A stretch of 64,000 bases of DNA, taken from assembly GCF_028623165.1 (NCBI RefSeq), contig NZ_CP117768.1, forward strand, positions 2,232,001 through 2,296,000, in the 5' to 3' direction. Source of the stretch: Nostoc sp. UHCC 0926 (lineage in GTDB: Bacteria > Cyanobacteriota > Cyanobacteriia > Cyanobacteriales > Nostocaceae). Positions within the stretch are counted from its first letter, which is position 1. Every line of letters starts with the position of its first letter. Below are positions 8,209 to 16,975 of the stretch, one piece after another. The translations under genes and the position numbers were made by a program. Below the pieces are notes generated by a model. That model saw only the letters and a list, made by a program, of their open reading frames with translations. It ran no database searches and was not told the origin of the DNA.

Positions 8209-9582
8209 TTGTCTAACCCACTTTTAGATAACACAGCAATGATGGATTGGAAGAAACTCCTGACACCAAAAAGACTTGGTAAGACTAAACCAGAAGACCT
8301 CCAGTTTGATCGTACTCCCTTTCAAAGAGACTATGATCGCCTAGTGTTTTCTTCACCTTTTCGTCGTCTAAAAGATAAAACTCAGGTTTTTTCTTTGTCT
8401 ACAAATGATTACATTCGCACTCGTCTCATTCATAGCCTTGAAGTGTCTTGCGTCGGTCGCTCTCTTGGCAGAATAGTCGGTGAGGAAATTGTAAAAAAAT
8501 ACGACTTTAATCAGGATGGGTTACGGGCTTCAGACTTTGGTGATATCGTATCTGCTGCTTGTCTGGCTCATGATATTGGGAACCCTCCCTTTGGTCATTC
8601 TGGAGAGGATGCTATTCGTACAGGATTTGAATCGTGGTACAACACTGTTAATCATGTAGGAAAGGAACTTCTCAGCAAGTCTCAAAAAGCTGACTTTGAT
8701 TTATTTGAGGGTAATGCACAAGGCTTTCGTATTCTAACCAAGCTTGAAATGCCTCCCAGAAAAGGTGGAATGCAACTAACCTGCCCAACTTTAGCTGCTT
8801 TCACAAAGTACCCTAGAGAATCATTACTATCAGAATCTACCTTAAACGGTTACTCAGGTAGAAGTGTTAAAAAATATGGTTTCTTTCAGGCAGAAAAAGA
8901 TTTATTTGCTGAGGTAGCAGAGGCAGTTGGGCTAATTCGCCGTCATGATAATGCAGCCTGGTGGTCTCGACACCCGCTTGCTTTTCTGGTTGAAGCAGCG
9001 GATGATATTTGTTACTCAATTGTTGATGTAGAAGACGGTCATCGTATGAAGTACATTCCATTTGAAAAAACTAAGGAATTACTCAACGTAGTTGCAAATA
9101 TTGCAGATAAAGACCTTCAAGAACATGGCGAAAACCCTACAGAAACAGTTAAGCGATTGCGGGCTTTAGCTATCAATAAACTCATCAATGAGGCAAGTAG
9201 TATTTTCCTGAAACACGAAGAAGATATACTTTCCGGAAAGTTTGATAAAGACTTGTTATCTCTAAGCACTTATGCAAACCATCTAGAAGAAATTGGAAAG
9301 CAAACCCGTGAGGCTGTTTTCCAACATCGTGATGTTGTTAGTATCCAGATTGCTGGGTATGAAGTTTTAGGGAAACTATTTGCTGAATTTGTTAATGCCG
9401 TTCTGCACAACAGTAAGAAAGGTAATTTGGTCTATAATATGCTTCCCAAAGAATATAATAATCCGAATTTAGACGAAGATACCTATAACAAAATCCTTAG
9501 AGTTACAGACTATATCTCTGGTATGACTGATTCTTACGCTACCAGTTTATTCCAACAATTTAGCGGTATTTCCTTGGGATAA
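8209..9582 (+). CDS. dgt: dGTP triphosphohydrolase (HD domain)
   Basis: Hydrolyses dGTP, and possibly other dNTPs, to the nucleoside and triphosphate; acts on nucleotide pools, and some family members restrict phage. 457 residues with the HD-domain metal ligands: RLIHSLEV (first His) and LAHDIGNPPFGHSGEDA (HD pair), plus the family block FRRLKDKTQVF. The chosen start is TTG 8209, which follows the purine-rich AGGGGG; ATG 8239 is an alternative that would remove ten residues. A candidate promoter sits directly upstream. Single gene. Family certain; whether it serves housekeeping or defence cannot be told from sequence. Confidence 0.9.
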   Translation: MSNPLLDNTAMMDWKKLLTPKRLGKTKPEDLQFDRTPFQRDYDRLVFSSPFRRLKDKTQVFSLSTNDYIRTRLIHSLEVSCVGRSLGRIVGEEIVKKYDFNQDGLRASDFGDIVSAACLAHDIGNPPFGHSGEDAIRTGFESWYNTVNHVGKELLSKSQKADFDLFEGNAQGFRILTKLEMPPRKGGMQLTCPTLAAFTKYPRESLLSESTLNGYSGRSVKKYGFFQAEKDLFAEVAEAVGLIRRHDNAAWWSRHPLAFLVEAADDICYSIVDVEDGHRMKYIPFEKTKELLNVVANIADKDLQEHGENPTETVKRLRALAINKLINEASSIFLKHEEDILSGKFDKDLLSLSTYANHLEEIGKQTREAVFQHRDVVSIQIAGYEVLGKLFAEFVNAVLHNSKKGNLVYNMLPKEYNNPNLDEDTYNKILRVTDYISGMTDSYATSLFQQFSGISLG

Positions 9583-9664
9583 AGTGACAGCGATCGCACC
9601 CTCCCCCACCATCCCCCACCAACTTCGATAAAATCACTATAGTGCTAGTTAACCCTCCCTAAAT

Positions 9665-9838
9665 CTGATCAAAAGCGATCGCTCCCTTTTCCAACCTTCC
9701 CTTCAATGTCCTGAACTACTCACGCCAGCAGGTAATTGGAATTGTGCTAAAGCTGCTGTGGAAAATGGGGCAGATGCGATTTACTTCGGTTTAAATCGGT
9801 TTAACGCAAGAATGCGGGTACAAAATTTTACTGAGTCG
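9665..9838 (+). pseudogene. N-terminal remnant of a U32-family peptidase gene
   Basis: In frame from 9665 the sequence reads CPELLTPAGNWNCAKAAVEN, then GADAIYFGLNRFNARMR and QNFTESDI, the hallmark start of U32 peptidases/rRNA hydroxylation proteins. Similarity stops at about 9838, after which the frame runs through unrelated residues to a stop before the methyltransferase gene. No in-frame ATG remains. A full U32 protein is 400 or more residues, so over 85 percent has been lost, apparently by a deletion that fused the remnant to the upstream region of the methyltransferase. Confidence 0.82.
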
Positions 9839-9978
9839 GATATCTTTAAAATATTAGTTAAGGTGAAAATATATATTGGACATAAGCAAAAATCTTTTTT
9901 AGTGTGATGATCAGCCAGTCATCCACCTCAAACATCTGGTTGAGAATTGGCAAGCCAACAATCTGTACTTTTACAGTT

Positions 9979-10752
9979 ATGCATAATATTTCCATACCCA
10001 ATAATTGGAATACTGCCCTTTACCAAGATAAACACGCCTTTGTCTGGCAGTATGGCGAGGACTTACTAAAATTCCTCAACCCTAAGCCAGGAGAATCGAT
10101 TTTGGATCTTGGCTGTGGTACTGGACAACTTACAGAAAAAATTGCCCAAGCTGGGGCTGAAGTAATGGGAGTTGATCATGCAGCCACGATGATCGAGAAG
10201 GCAAGACAAAACTATCCCCATATCCGCTTTGATGTTGCTGATGCTAGGAACTTTCAAGTAGACAAGCCATTGGATGCTGTATTTTCCAACGCTGTATTAC
10301 ATTGGGTGAAAGAAGCAGATAGTGCGATCGCTTCCATACACCAAGCCCTAAAACCCGGAGGCCGTTTTGTGGCAGAATTTGGTGGGAAGGGGAATATACA
10401 GGCGATCGTCACAGCTTTGGAAAGCGCCTTAGAACCATTTAATATTTCTGCACAAACCCTAAATCCTTGGTATTACCCTAGTATTGGTGAGTACGCCAGC
10501 TTACTAGAACAGCAAGGCTTTGATGTCATTCATGCCATGCTTTTTGCTCGTCCAACTCCTTTAGCAGACAAAGAAGCAGGTATGGCAAACTGGATTCAGA
10601 TGTTCGCCAGTGCTTTTTTAACATTGCTCCCTGCTGACCAACAAATACAAGTAATTCGCGCTGTAGAGGAATATCTCAAGCCGACGCTGTATCAACAAGG
10701 AACTTGGACAGCAGACTATCGAAGAATTCGCATCGTTGCTATTAAACTTTAA
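9979..10752 (+). CDS. Class I SAM-dependent methyltransferase
   Basis: Small-molecule methyltransferase, related in pattern to trans-aconitate methyltransferases. The Rossmann motif I LDLGCGTGQ and acidic motif II VMGVDHAATMIEKAR are intact, with the post-motifs FSNAVLHWV and LKPGGRF. ATG 9979 gives MHNISIPNNWNTALYQDKHA, the natural start of the family (257 residues); an ATG at 9904 would add 25 unlikely residues that derive from the junction with the U32 remnant. Substrate unknown. Confidence 0.88.
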   Translation: MHNISIPNNWNTALYQDKHAFVWQYGEDLLKFLNPKPGESILDLGCGTGQLTEKIAQAGAEVMGVDHAATMIEKARQNYPHIRFDVADARNFQVDKPLDAVFSNAVLHWVKEADSAIASIHQALKPGGRFVAEFGGKGNIQAIVTALESALEPFNISAQTLNPWYYPSIGEYASLLEQQGFDVIHAMLFARPTPLADKEAGMANWIQMFASAFLTLLPADQQIQVIRAVEEYLKPTLYQQGTWTADYRRIRIVAIKL

Positions 10753-10806
10753 ATTGTGCGAATTTTGACTTGTGCCTTAATTACGAATTACGAATTAGTT
10801 TCAGCT

Positions 10807-11382
10807 ATGCATATACCCAAATTGTGCGATCGCCCTACAGCCCTTTGGGCATCCTACGGCAGGTGTTGGCGCAGCCATCGCCAGATATCGTTTTCATTAC
10901 TACTAACCATTAGCCTCACTACTTTACTAGTCCCGCCCTCATTAGCGCAAACCCCCCCAATACCGTCGCCTTCTAGTGCGCCTCTAGAACTAGACTTATT
11001 AACCAAGCCAAAAGACTATGTGATCACAGCTAACACCGTTAACCCAGCACAATTGACCGTTCCCAGTTTATGGTGGGCACAACAAAACTCTGAGAAAAAG
11101 CTATTGGACAATTGGATAGCATATCCAGCTTCTGAAAAAGAACCTGCACGAGTAGACTTGATCGTGAATCAGCAAATTTGGAGCTTACTAGAGTATATAG
11201 AGCGTTACGACTTTGTAAATCGCTTGGGTAGCGCTGCACGGAACTTTGGTTACAATGTCCGGGTATTCAATTATCAAAAAGAACCCTTGGCAACCTACAC
11301 TTGCAACTTTAGTACAAGTCCAGCTTTATGCAGTATCCAAACGACTATTAAGAACAAGATAGGGTTACAGCGTTCTTTGTAG
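10807..11382 (+). CDS. Hypothetical secreted protein
   Basis: Not recognised as a named family. 191 residues from ATG 10807. After an odd N-terminal stretch (CDRPTALWASYGRCW) there is a clear signal peptide, ISFSLLLTISLTTLLVPPSLAQ, predicted to be cleaved after LAQ, so the mature protein is periplasmic or extracellular. The mature part has PSLWWAQQ and two Cys near the end (CNFSTSPALC), which may form a disulfide. The codons for the odd N-terminus match a Nostoc dispersed repeat (GCCCTTTGGGCATCC and GTGTTGGCGCAGCC), so either the repeat has extended the gene in frame or translation starts later. A further start at 10756 looks wrong. Confidence 0.6.
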   Translation: MHIPKLCDRPTALWASYGRCWRSHRQISFSLLLTISLTTLLVPPSLAQTPPIPSPSSAPLELDLLTKPKDYVITANTVNPAQLTVPSLWWAQQNSEKKLLDNWIAYPASEKEPARVDLIVNQQIWSLLEYIERYDFVNRLGSAARNFGYNVRVFNYQKEPLATYTCNFSTSPALCSIQTTIKNKIGLQRSL

Positions 11383-11494
11383 AAAAGGGAGTGGGGAGTA
11401 GTAATGCTAAGTGCTGAGTGATGAATGGGGAATCTCACTTATTTACTCAGAACTCAGAACTCAAAAAAGAGGAACTGTTTTGCCCAATGCTCCA

Positions 11495-12715
11495 TTAAAT
11501 TTTAATTTTGGCGAATAAAGACTCGTATTGTTTTATTGCTGATGGGGGTAAGGGAAGCAAAAATTCACTTTTATCGAAAACTTTGCGATCGCTCTGTAAC
11601 AGGCTCGATAATGGTTCTTGGATATCGTCAGCTGCAATATTTGTAGAAATTGGTGAATTACTCTTGGTCAGCACCGAAATTTGTTTAGCTGTACTTGGTT
11701 GCCAACAAAAATCAATCCATTGATCTGATAATAAAGTATCATTAATAATACCAGCGGGACGTACCCACAAGTCTGCCCAGATTGCTGTTCCTGACTGGGG
11801 GATAACTGCGGTAAGTTGCGGATAACGTCCCAGAACTGGCAGTACATCGCTTGACCAACCAACTGCTAGCCAAGTGTCTCCCATAATTAGAGGTTCCAAA
11901 TAGTTATCAGAACTGTAGAACTTCACCCGTTGATTTAATATCTGTAATTCCTTTTCCAAGTCTGGTACTTGGTCAAGATTCTCTGTATTGTAAGATTTTC
12001 CTAGCTTCTTTAAGACCAGACCAATAACTTCTCGTGGGTTATTAAGTAGGGAAATGCGCTGCTGTATTCCATCTTTCCACAAATCACTCCAATCTGTGGG
12101 TGTCCATCCCAATTTTTGCAAGCTGTCACGGTTATAAACAATCACTGTGCTACCCCACCGATAAGGCGCACCCCACACCTTCCCTTGAGTATCCAGGTTC
12201 CCTTGGTCGTTACGCGTTACCAGTTTCTTCCACCTTTGATCTAAAGCAGACCACTGCTTTAATTGGTTTCCCTGTACCCCTTGGAGTGGTTGAATCAGTT
12301 TTTGCTCAATAGCTGCTTTTAGCCAGTAATCTCCCAATGTCACTAGGTCTGCATCAGTAGCTTTTGGTTTTTGCCGTACATTTTTTATCCACTGAAATAA
12401 ATCCTGTATCCACTGAAATAAATCCTGTATCCACTGGATAAAGGGACTCGGTCTTTGCCGATTAGAAGCTTCTAGTTGTTTTTGCCGCCAATTTTGTTGT
12501 AATTGCTGAAATAAATCCTCTATCTGCTCGACTGGAGCAAACTTTAACTGCACCTGTTGGTGCAAACCTTTGTGGAACTGATTCACCACCTGACCAGGTA
12601 TAGAACCTTTTAATAACTGTACTTTTAGTTGCCTCTGCTTGTTTCCACCACAGCCAAAAAGCAGTTGTGAAAGTGCCAGTGTGCTTGTACCTAGCAAAAA
12701 AGACCGTCGATCCAT
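11495..12715 (-). CDS. Extracellular solute-binding lipoprotein (PotD/polyamine-type)
   Basis: Predicted substrate-binding protein of an ABC importer, tethered outside the inner membrane. The N-terminus MDRRSFLLGTSTLALSQLLFGC has an RR motif and a lipobox ending at Cys22, suggesting Tat export plus lipidation. The body has the bilobed spermidine/putrescine-binding pattern: WGAPYRWGSTVIVYN, WSDLW and LAVGWSSDVLP. No permease or ATPase gene is adjacent, so the partner transporter is elsewhere. Residues 94-110 contain a direct duplication of QWIQDLF, coded by two 21-bp repeats at about 12386-12430. Ligand not predictable with confidence. Confidence 0.82.
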   Translation of the reverse strand: MDRRSFLLGTSTLALSQLLFGCGGNKQRQLKVQLLKGSIPGQVVNQFHKGLHQQVQLKFAPVEQIEDLFQQLQQNWRQKQLEASNRQRPSPFIQWIQDLFQWIQDLFQWIKNVRQKPKATDADLVTLGDYWLKAAIEQKLIQPLQGVQGNQLKQWSALDQRWKKLVTRNDQGNLDTQGKVWGAPYRWGSTVIVYNRDSLQKLGWTPTDWSDLWKDGIQQRISLLNNPREVIGLVLKKLGKSYNTENLDQVPDLEKELQILNQRVKFYSSDNYLEPLIMGDTWLAVGWSSDVLPVLGRYPQLTAVIPQSGTAIWADLWVRPAGIINDTLLSDQWIDFCWQPSTAKQISVLTKSNSPISTNIAADDIQEPLSSLLQSDRKVFDKSEFLLPLPPSAIKQYESLFAKIKI

Positions 12716-13071
12716 TGATTTTGAATTTGAGATTTTTGATTATACCTAATATTAAGCAGAGATTCACCAGAGGCTGACTAGCTGAAAAAGTGGAGTTGGA
12801 AAATTATCGGTATTTTTCCTTGATAATACGGATAAATCTGAATATTTGACTCAAATTGGCGAGTTTTTCGGCAAATAACTGCCTGAGCATTAATTTTTAC
12901 CAATAAATTTCCTTAGTGCTACTTGTAGTAAATCTTTACTTGTATTTAGAAGTAATGATTTAAATGTCACATTTTCCCCAAAAATTATCAATACTTAAAT
13001 AATTCATAAGTATTGTTAAGATTAGGAGTAAATTGAATAACATATAGAAAATGTACGGATAAAGGTATTAA
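12716..13071. other. Intergenic region
   Basis: 356 AT-rich bases between divergent solute-binding and coiled-coil genes, holding the promoters of both. No recognisable repeat, RNA or small gene was seen. Confidence 0.5.
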
Positions 13072-13443
13072 ATGGAGCTATTACAACAGCAGATCCTGAC
13101 TTTAAGCAAAAAACTGGATGCCCTGTGCCAAGTAATTGAGCAGCTTGATGGTAAAGTCACTCAAGCTTTCTCAGAGTGTTCTTTAGCAAATACACAAGCA
13201 AAGGATAATTATCAGGAAAATGACGTGGCTGGAGCCTACCAGTTCAAAGGACGTATCAGCTTAAATCCAGAAATGGAACATAAGGATGTATTGACAGATG
13301 GCATTTATCTAGACATGCATCGTCAATGTGCAGATAACATAACACCAGAAATTCAAATACAACGACTGACAGCACAATTAACAGCAGCATACAATCGCAT
13401 TGCTGCTTTAGAAGAACAATTACTCAGAGAGAGAATTCATTAA
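13072..13443 (+). CDS. Hypothetical coiled-coil protein
   Basis: Not recognised. 123 residues, no signal peptide or membrane segment. The N-terminus (LLQQQILTLSKKLDALCQVIEQL) and C-terminus (IQIQRLTAQLTAAYNRIAALEEQLLRE) both have heptad spacing of Leu/Ile and are likely coiled coils, separated by a polar region. Leading ATG and consistent codon use make it a plausible real gene. It is isolated between intergenic regions. An oligomerising or scaffold role is only a guess. Confidence 0.6.
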   Translation: MELLQQQILTLSKKLDALCQVIEQLDGKVTQAFSECSLANTQAKDNYQENDVAGAYQFKGRISLNPEMEHKDVLTDGIYLDMHRQCADNITPEIQIQRLTAQLTAAYNRIAALEEQLLRERIH

Positions 13444-13655
13444 ATTTAATCTAAGTTTAACGAATTAAAAAATGGCTGGAGGTAGGGAACGCAAGCCTTT
13501 AGTTTCAATGTCGAGTCATGGCTTTGTAGGCATATATTAAGTATAAGCAACTAATCCAGCTATCAAATTGATAAAAAAGTTAAACACACTATTACATATA
13601 TCTACGTAATAGTGTGATATATCTATTTGTAGACCCAAATTTAATTCGCTACAAA

Positions 13656-14909
13656 TTAATCAAATACTGTACTTAGCCGTTCAAGTTGGGCTTCAATCGC
13701 TGCCAAAAGTTGGCTTTGCTGCCAATCTTGGCTAAGATGGGCGGCTATGCAAGCGGCTCCAGCACCCATACCTTCTTTCACAAAACCCTGCTCATAAGCT
13801 CTCAGTTGGGGATAACGAGAATCAGCAAAGCTCAGATGAGTTGCTAATAGGGGAGGGGTTCCTCCACTCTGAGTTAAGCTGCCTTTTCCTAAGTTGAGGG
13901 CTAAGTCAACCGTAGCCCCAGTAGGATCTTCTGCCACCCAGCGGGTTGTGCCTACAACTACTGCTTCTGGTTGCCATGATAAGGCGTAAGCTTGAGCGAT
14001 CGCACTTATCAGCGCATAAACCGCCAGCATTTGCGTCCCACCAGCAAGCATTACACCACAACTACGACTAGCAGCGATCGCCATCCCAGCTACCACCACC
14101 TGCATGGGATCACCCACAGCAGCGACGAGTTTTAGAGGATCTACAGAATTTTGGACTTCGGCTTCTCTACCAGACGCTGCGCGTAGCTTGCTTCCCCGTA
14201 GGGGTACGCTCAGTCGAACGATTTTAGATTTTGGATTTATCTCCCCCTGCTCTCTGCCCCCTGCTGTCTGCCCCCTGCTCCCCATCATCTTCTCCAGCCC
14301 AGTTTGCACTAGTGCCCACTTTTGCGCGTGGTTACAAACAGGGTGGCTACTGTTAACTTTTCCGGCAGCTTCTATACCCAAACCAGTTAAAATTGCCAGG
14401 GCAGTTGTAGTGCCTCCAACGACGCACTCACCGACAATCAGATACCCCTGTTTGATATTGGTAGCAAGACGTTCTCCCCAAAGTAGCCCTTGTTCAAACA
14501 AATGGTGTACCGTTGTGATTTCCATAGCAGCACCTCCACTTAAACATCTAGCAGGAGTGCCACGCAAATCAATTACTGGCACAGCAGGAGACTGGGGTAA
14601 ACCAGCATTAAACAAATGAACTGGTATCTTTAGTGACTCTAAAACAGCGCGAGAAATCAATACAGGCGAAGCCCCAGCCGCTAATGGTGGTAGGGGATAT
14701 TGAGGCTTATGTTCTGGGCCGTAATACAAAAACTCGGCATCGGCACAAGCAGTATATTTTCGATCCTCTGGAGTGCGACCAGCCGCTGAAATCCCTGGAA
14801 TTAAACCAGTTTCAGTAAATCCTAAAACACAGGCAAATACGGGTAGACAACCACGATACCGTCGTAGCCATTCTTCACCCTGTTTTTCTTGGGTATAAAT
14901 ACTAATCAT
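13656..14909 (-). CDS. cobT: CobT-like nicotinate-nucleotide:DMB phosphoribosyltransferase family protein
   Basis: Homologous to the enzyme that makes alpha-ribazole phosphate for the lower ligand of cobamides; the cyanobacterial form is a divergent branch and its base substrate may differ. Visible motifs: GFTETGLIPGISAAGRTPEDR near the N-terminus, LWGERLATNIKQGYLIVGECVVGGTTTALAIL, VDPLKLVAAVGDPMQ and the C-terminal GMGAGAACIAAHL. At about residues 207-253 there is an insertion with no family similarity; its DNA (about 14150-14288) is a Nostoc palindromic repeat plus CCCCCTGCT-type short repeats, kept in frame. The insertion sits between two well-conserved blocks and is likely a surface loop. 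No B12 riboswitch or cobalamin operon is next to it. Confidence 0.82.
   Translation of the reverse strand: MISIYTQEKQGEEWLRRYRGCLPVFACVLGFTETGLIPGISAAGRTPEDRKYTACADAEFLYYGPEHKPQYPLPPLAAGASPVLISRAVLESLKIPVHLFNAGLPQSPAVPVIDLRGTPARCLSGGAAMEITTVHHLFEQGLLWGERLATNIKQGYLIVGECVVGGTTTALAILTGLGIEAAGKVNSSHPVCNHAQKWALVQTGLEKMMGSRGQTAGGREQGEINPKSKIVRLSVPLRGSKLRAASGREAEVQNSVDPLKLVAAVGDPMQVVVAGMAIAASRSCGVMLAGGTQMLAVYALISAIAQAYALSWQPEAVVVGTTRWVAEDPTGATVDLALNLGKGSLTQSGGTPPLLATHLSFADSRYPQLRAYEQGFVKEGMGAGAACIAAHLSQDWQQSQLLAAIEAQLERLSTVFD
14150..14288. repeat. Repeat cassette inserted in frame in the CobT-like gene
   Basis: A composite of the palindromic GACGCTGCGCGTAGCTTGC / CCCCGTAGGGG repeat, a TTTTAGATTTTGGAT heptamer block and CTGCCCCCTGCT-type units. 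It introduces about 47 codons without a stop. Confidence 0.75.
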
Positions 14910-14970
14910 TTAGAAAGTTAGGAGTTAGGAGTTGTGAGTTAGGAGTTTAACTCATAACTCCTAACTCGCA
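14910..14970. repeat. Inverted short repeats / hairpin upstream of the CobT-like gene
   Basis: GTTAGGAGTTAGGAGTTG followed by AACTCATAACTCCTAACTC. The two halves are complementary and can form a long stem between the DUF2232 and CobT-like genes, both on the minus strand. It may stop transcription from the CobT-like upstream side or simply be a mobile short repeat. Confidence 0.55.
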
Positions 14971-14978
14971 ACTGGTCA

Positions 14979-15716
14979 CTATCCTTCATAATCCATGAGG
15001 ACTTGCACCCAGCGTGGTGGACGGGGAATGGGGTTGCCCAGGCGGTCAAAAAGAAACGATGCTGCCAGGTGTACCACAAAAAGGTAGATAAAGTTGTTGA
15101 GTACAATTAGAGCGATCGCTCCCACTTGAATCAAAAATACACTGGGACTCGCCAAAAAACTTAGCTTTAAAAATACCCACTCAATGACCTCTGTTACCTG
15201 GGTAATCACATAAATCCACAGGTCTTCACCCGACAAAACAGACAGCAACCACAGCCTAAAAAAAACTCCCACAGTACCCAATAGTGTACCCAAGGTGATA
15301 GAAACAATCCAGGGAACACGACGATACCACGTCGCCCCCAAAAGCACGCCCATGAACCCGTAGGGCATGACAAACAGCAAACTGCGGGCTGGCCCCATCA
15401 ATACCGTCAGCAGTAACCCGGAGGTGAGTGCTGCCATCCATGCCGCACGCTTGCCCCAACGCAGATAAACTAGAGCGATCGGCACCGGAAAAAATATCCG
15501 TAGAACTGGGCCCAAGGGAAAATAGAAATTAATAAACCAAATCAAGCTAGCGGTACTGGCTAAAAATGCCGTTTCCACCATCCTCAAGGGCGCATCAGCC
15601 TTGAGTTGAGGAGGCATTAATTGCTGTTCTTTGTCTAACCAATGATTGCGGGGAGTTGGAGATTCAGGGGATGGATCTTCCTCTGGCTCATCTGGCAGAG
15701 AATCTAAAATACTCAT
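14979..15716 (-). CDS. DUF2232 integral membrane protein
   Basis: Membrane protein of the DUF2232 group that resembles the substrate-binding S components of ECF transporters. 245 residues: an acidic, Pro-rich cytosolic N-terminus of about 45 residues (DEPEEDPSPESP), then about six hydrophobic segments beginning with ETAFLASTASLIWFINFYFPL and ending VFLIQVGAIALIVLNNFIYLF. The conserved block PVPIALVYLRWGKRAAWMA and GPARSLLFVMPYGFMG are present. It is 70 bases downstream of the Crp-like gene on the same strand, so the two might be cotranscribed. Transport substrate unknown. Confidence 0.82.
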   Translation of the reverse strand: MSILDSLPDEPEEDPSPESPTPRNHWLDKEQQLMPPQLKADAPLRMVETAFLASTASLIWFINFYFPLGPVLRIFFPVPIALVYLRWGKRAAWMAALTSGLLLTVLMGPARSLLFVMPYGFMGVLLGATWYRRVPWIVSITLGTLLGTVGVFFRLWLLSVLSGEDLWIYVITQVTEVIEWVFLKLSFLASPSVFLIQVGAIALIVLNNFIYLFVVHLAASFLFDRLGNPIPRPPRWVQVLMDYEG

Positions 15717-15787
15717 ATCTGGTACTTTACACTATCATTCTTTCCAAGGCTGACAAATCGGGAATACAAATATTGTCTTGATCCCGT

Positions 15788-16429
15788 TTAATCAACCCTT
15801 TTTTTTTCTAGCCTTGTCAATACTCGTGTGACAGTTTCCCGCGCCAGTCCACTCAAACTACTCAATTCCCGATGAGGTAAATTGGGGATTTGAGTTCCTG
15901 TTTGCCCTTTTTTTCCCTGTCCTTCTGCCAAAAATAGCAACGTATCTGCCACTCGTGACTGGCTATCAGATTCCCGCAACCGCAATCGGCGATTTACTTG
16001 CCGCAAACGTCGTGCCATTAATTGCGCTAATCGAACTCCTGCCAAGGGTTCTATCTGAAGTAACTTGATAAAATCCTGAGCAGGCATACTGCCAATTACC
16101 GTCGGGGCCAACGTAATCACATCTGTCGATCGAGGTACTTCATCTAGCGCCGCCATTTCACCAAACAATTCCCCTTTGCCAAGAATATTCAGCGTTACCT
16201 CTTTTCCTTCCAGATTGTATGTGCGAATTTTTACCCATCCGTCCATAATAAAATACACAGAACCACCCCAGTCATTTTCCAGCAGAATCACCTGATTGGC
16301 TGGGTGAGTGCGGGTGACAAGATGGATGAGGGCTGATTCCACAGTAGTTTTTGGCAACCCTTGAAAAAAGGGAGCTGATGTGATCATCCAGGGATGAGCC
16401 TGTGCTTGCAAGCTATATCGGTCTTCCAT
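15788..16429 (-). CDS. Crp/Fnr-family transcriptional regulator, C-terminus out of frame
   Basis: Cyclic-nucleotide-binding regulator of the cyanobacterial SYCRP1-like type. From ATG 16429 it shows the cNMP beta-roll (VILLENDWGGSVYFIMDGWVKIRTYNLEGKEVTLNILG), the phosphate-binding cassette GELFGEMAALDEVPRSTDV, the dimer helix and the start of the helix-turn-helix (LPHRELSSLSGLARETVTRVL). The open frame ends abruptly after LEKKRVD. Immediately before this, on the coding strand, there is an A9 run (plus-strand T9 at 15799-15807). With eight A, the protein continues EKKGLIKRDQDNICIPDL to a stop at 15727, giving 233 residues and a complete winged helix. A TTG at 16468 is an alternative start. See findings. 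Confidence 0.85.
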   Translation of the reverse strand: MEDRYSLQAQAHPWMITSAPFFQGLPKTTVESALIHLVTRTHPANQVILLENDWGGSVYFIMDGWVKIRTYNLEGKEVTLNILGKGELFGEMAALDEVPRSTDVITLAPTVIGSMPAQDFIKLLQIEPLAGVRLAQLMARRLRQVNRRLRLRESDSQSRVADTLLFLAEGQGKKGQTGTQIPNLPHRELSSLSGLARETVTRVLTRLEKKRVD

Positions 16430-16468
16430 TACGACATCTTTATTCAAGCTGCTATGTACACACAACAA

Positions 16469-16975
16469 ACAAGAGCGCCATTTTATAGCCTAAGCTATCA
16501 TTGCACAGCCCCCTTTCAAAGGGAAAACTAACTATGCTACATAAGAAAGCGACAAGAACGTTTTTATAAATAATCTTTACCTATAAGTTTAAATGGGGTA
16601 AAAGTTTTGCAAAAAGTAGTTTATAGCCGGCGGTTGTATTGCTTAGGGGCTAGCTGCACTGCAAACTTGATTAGTTAAGAATATAGGCAAACAACATTAA
16701 TGATACTAAAGGGAGTAAATTATTGCTCAGGTATTTTAGCGATTTTCAAAAATAGGCAACCAATGACCTGCAAAACTAAGCTTCTTAAACAAATGCTGAC
16801 TGAAGATTGCCACGACTCCCAGTAATCCATAACATAATGAAAGTCACAAATCCAAGCAGCGGCTTTTGCCACTCAAAACTTCTCCTATGGTCTGATGCTG
16901 CGTGTAGCATCCACCATAGGGGTACGGTGATTGTAAAGGGATTGTTACATTAGTTGACATACTTTTTTAGGTAAG
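16469..16975. other. Intergenic region with a dispersed palindrome
   Basis: About 500 bases separating the divergent Crp-like and Hsp70-like genes. At 16885-16925 there is a CCTATGGT-TGCTGCGTGTAGCA-ACCATAGG palindromic repeat. The remainder is AT-rich with no gene recognised. Confidence 0.55.
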
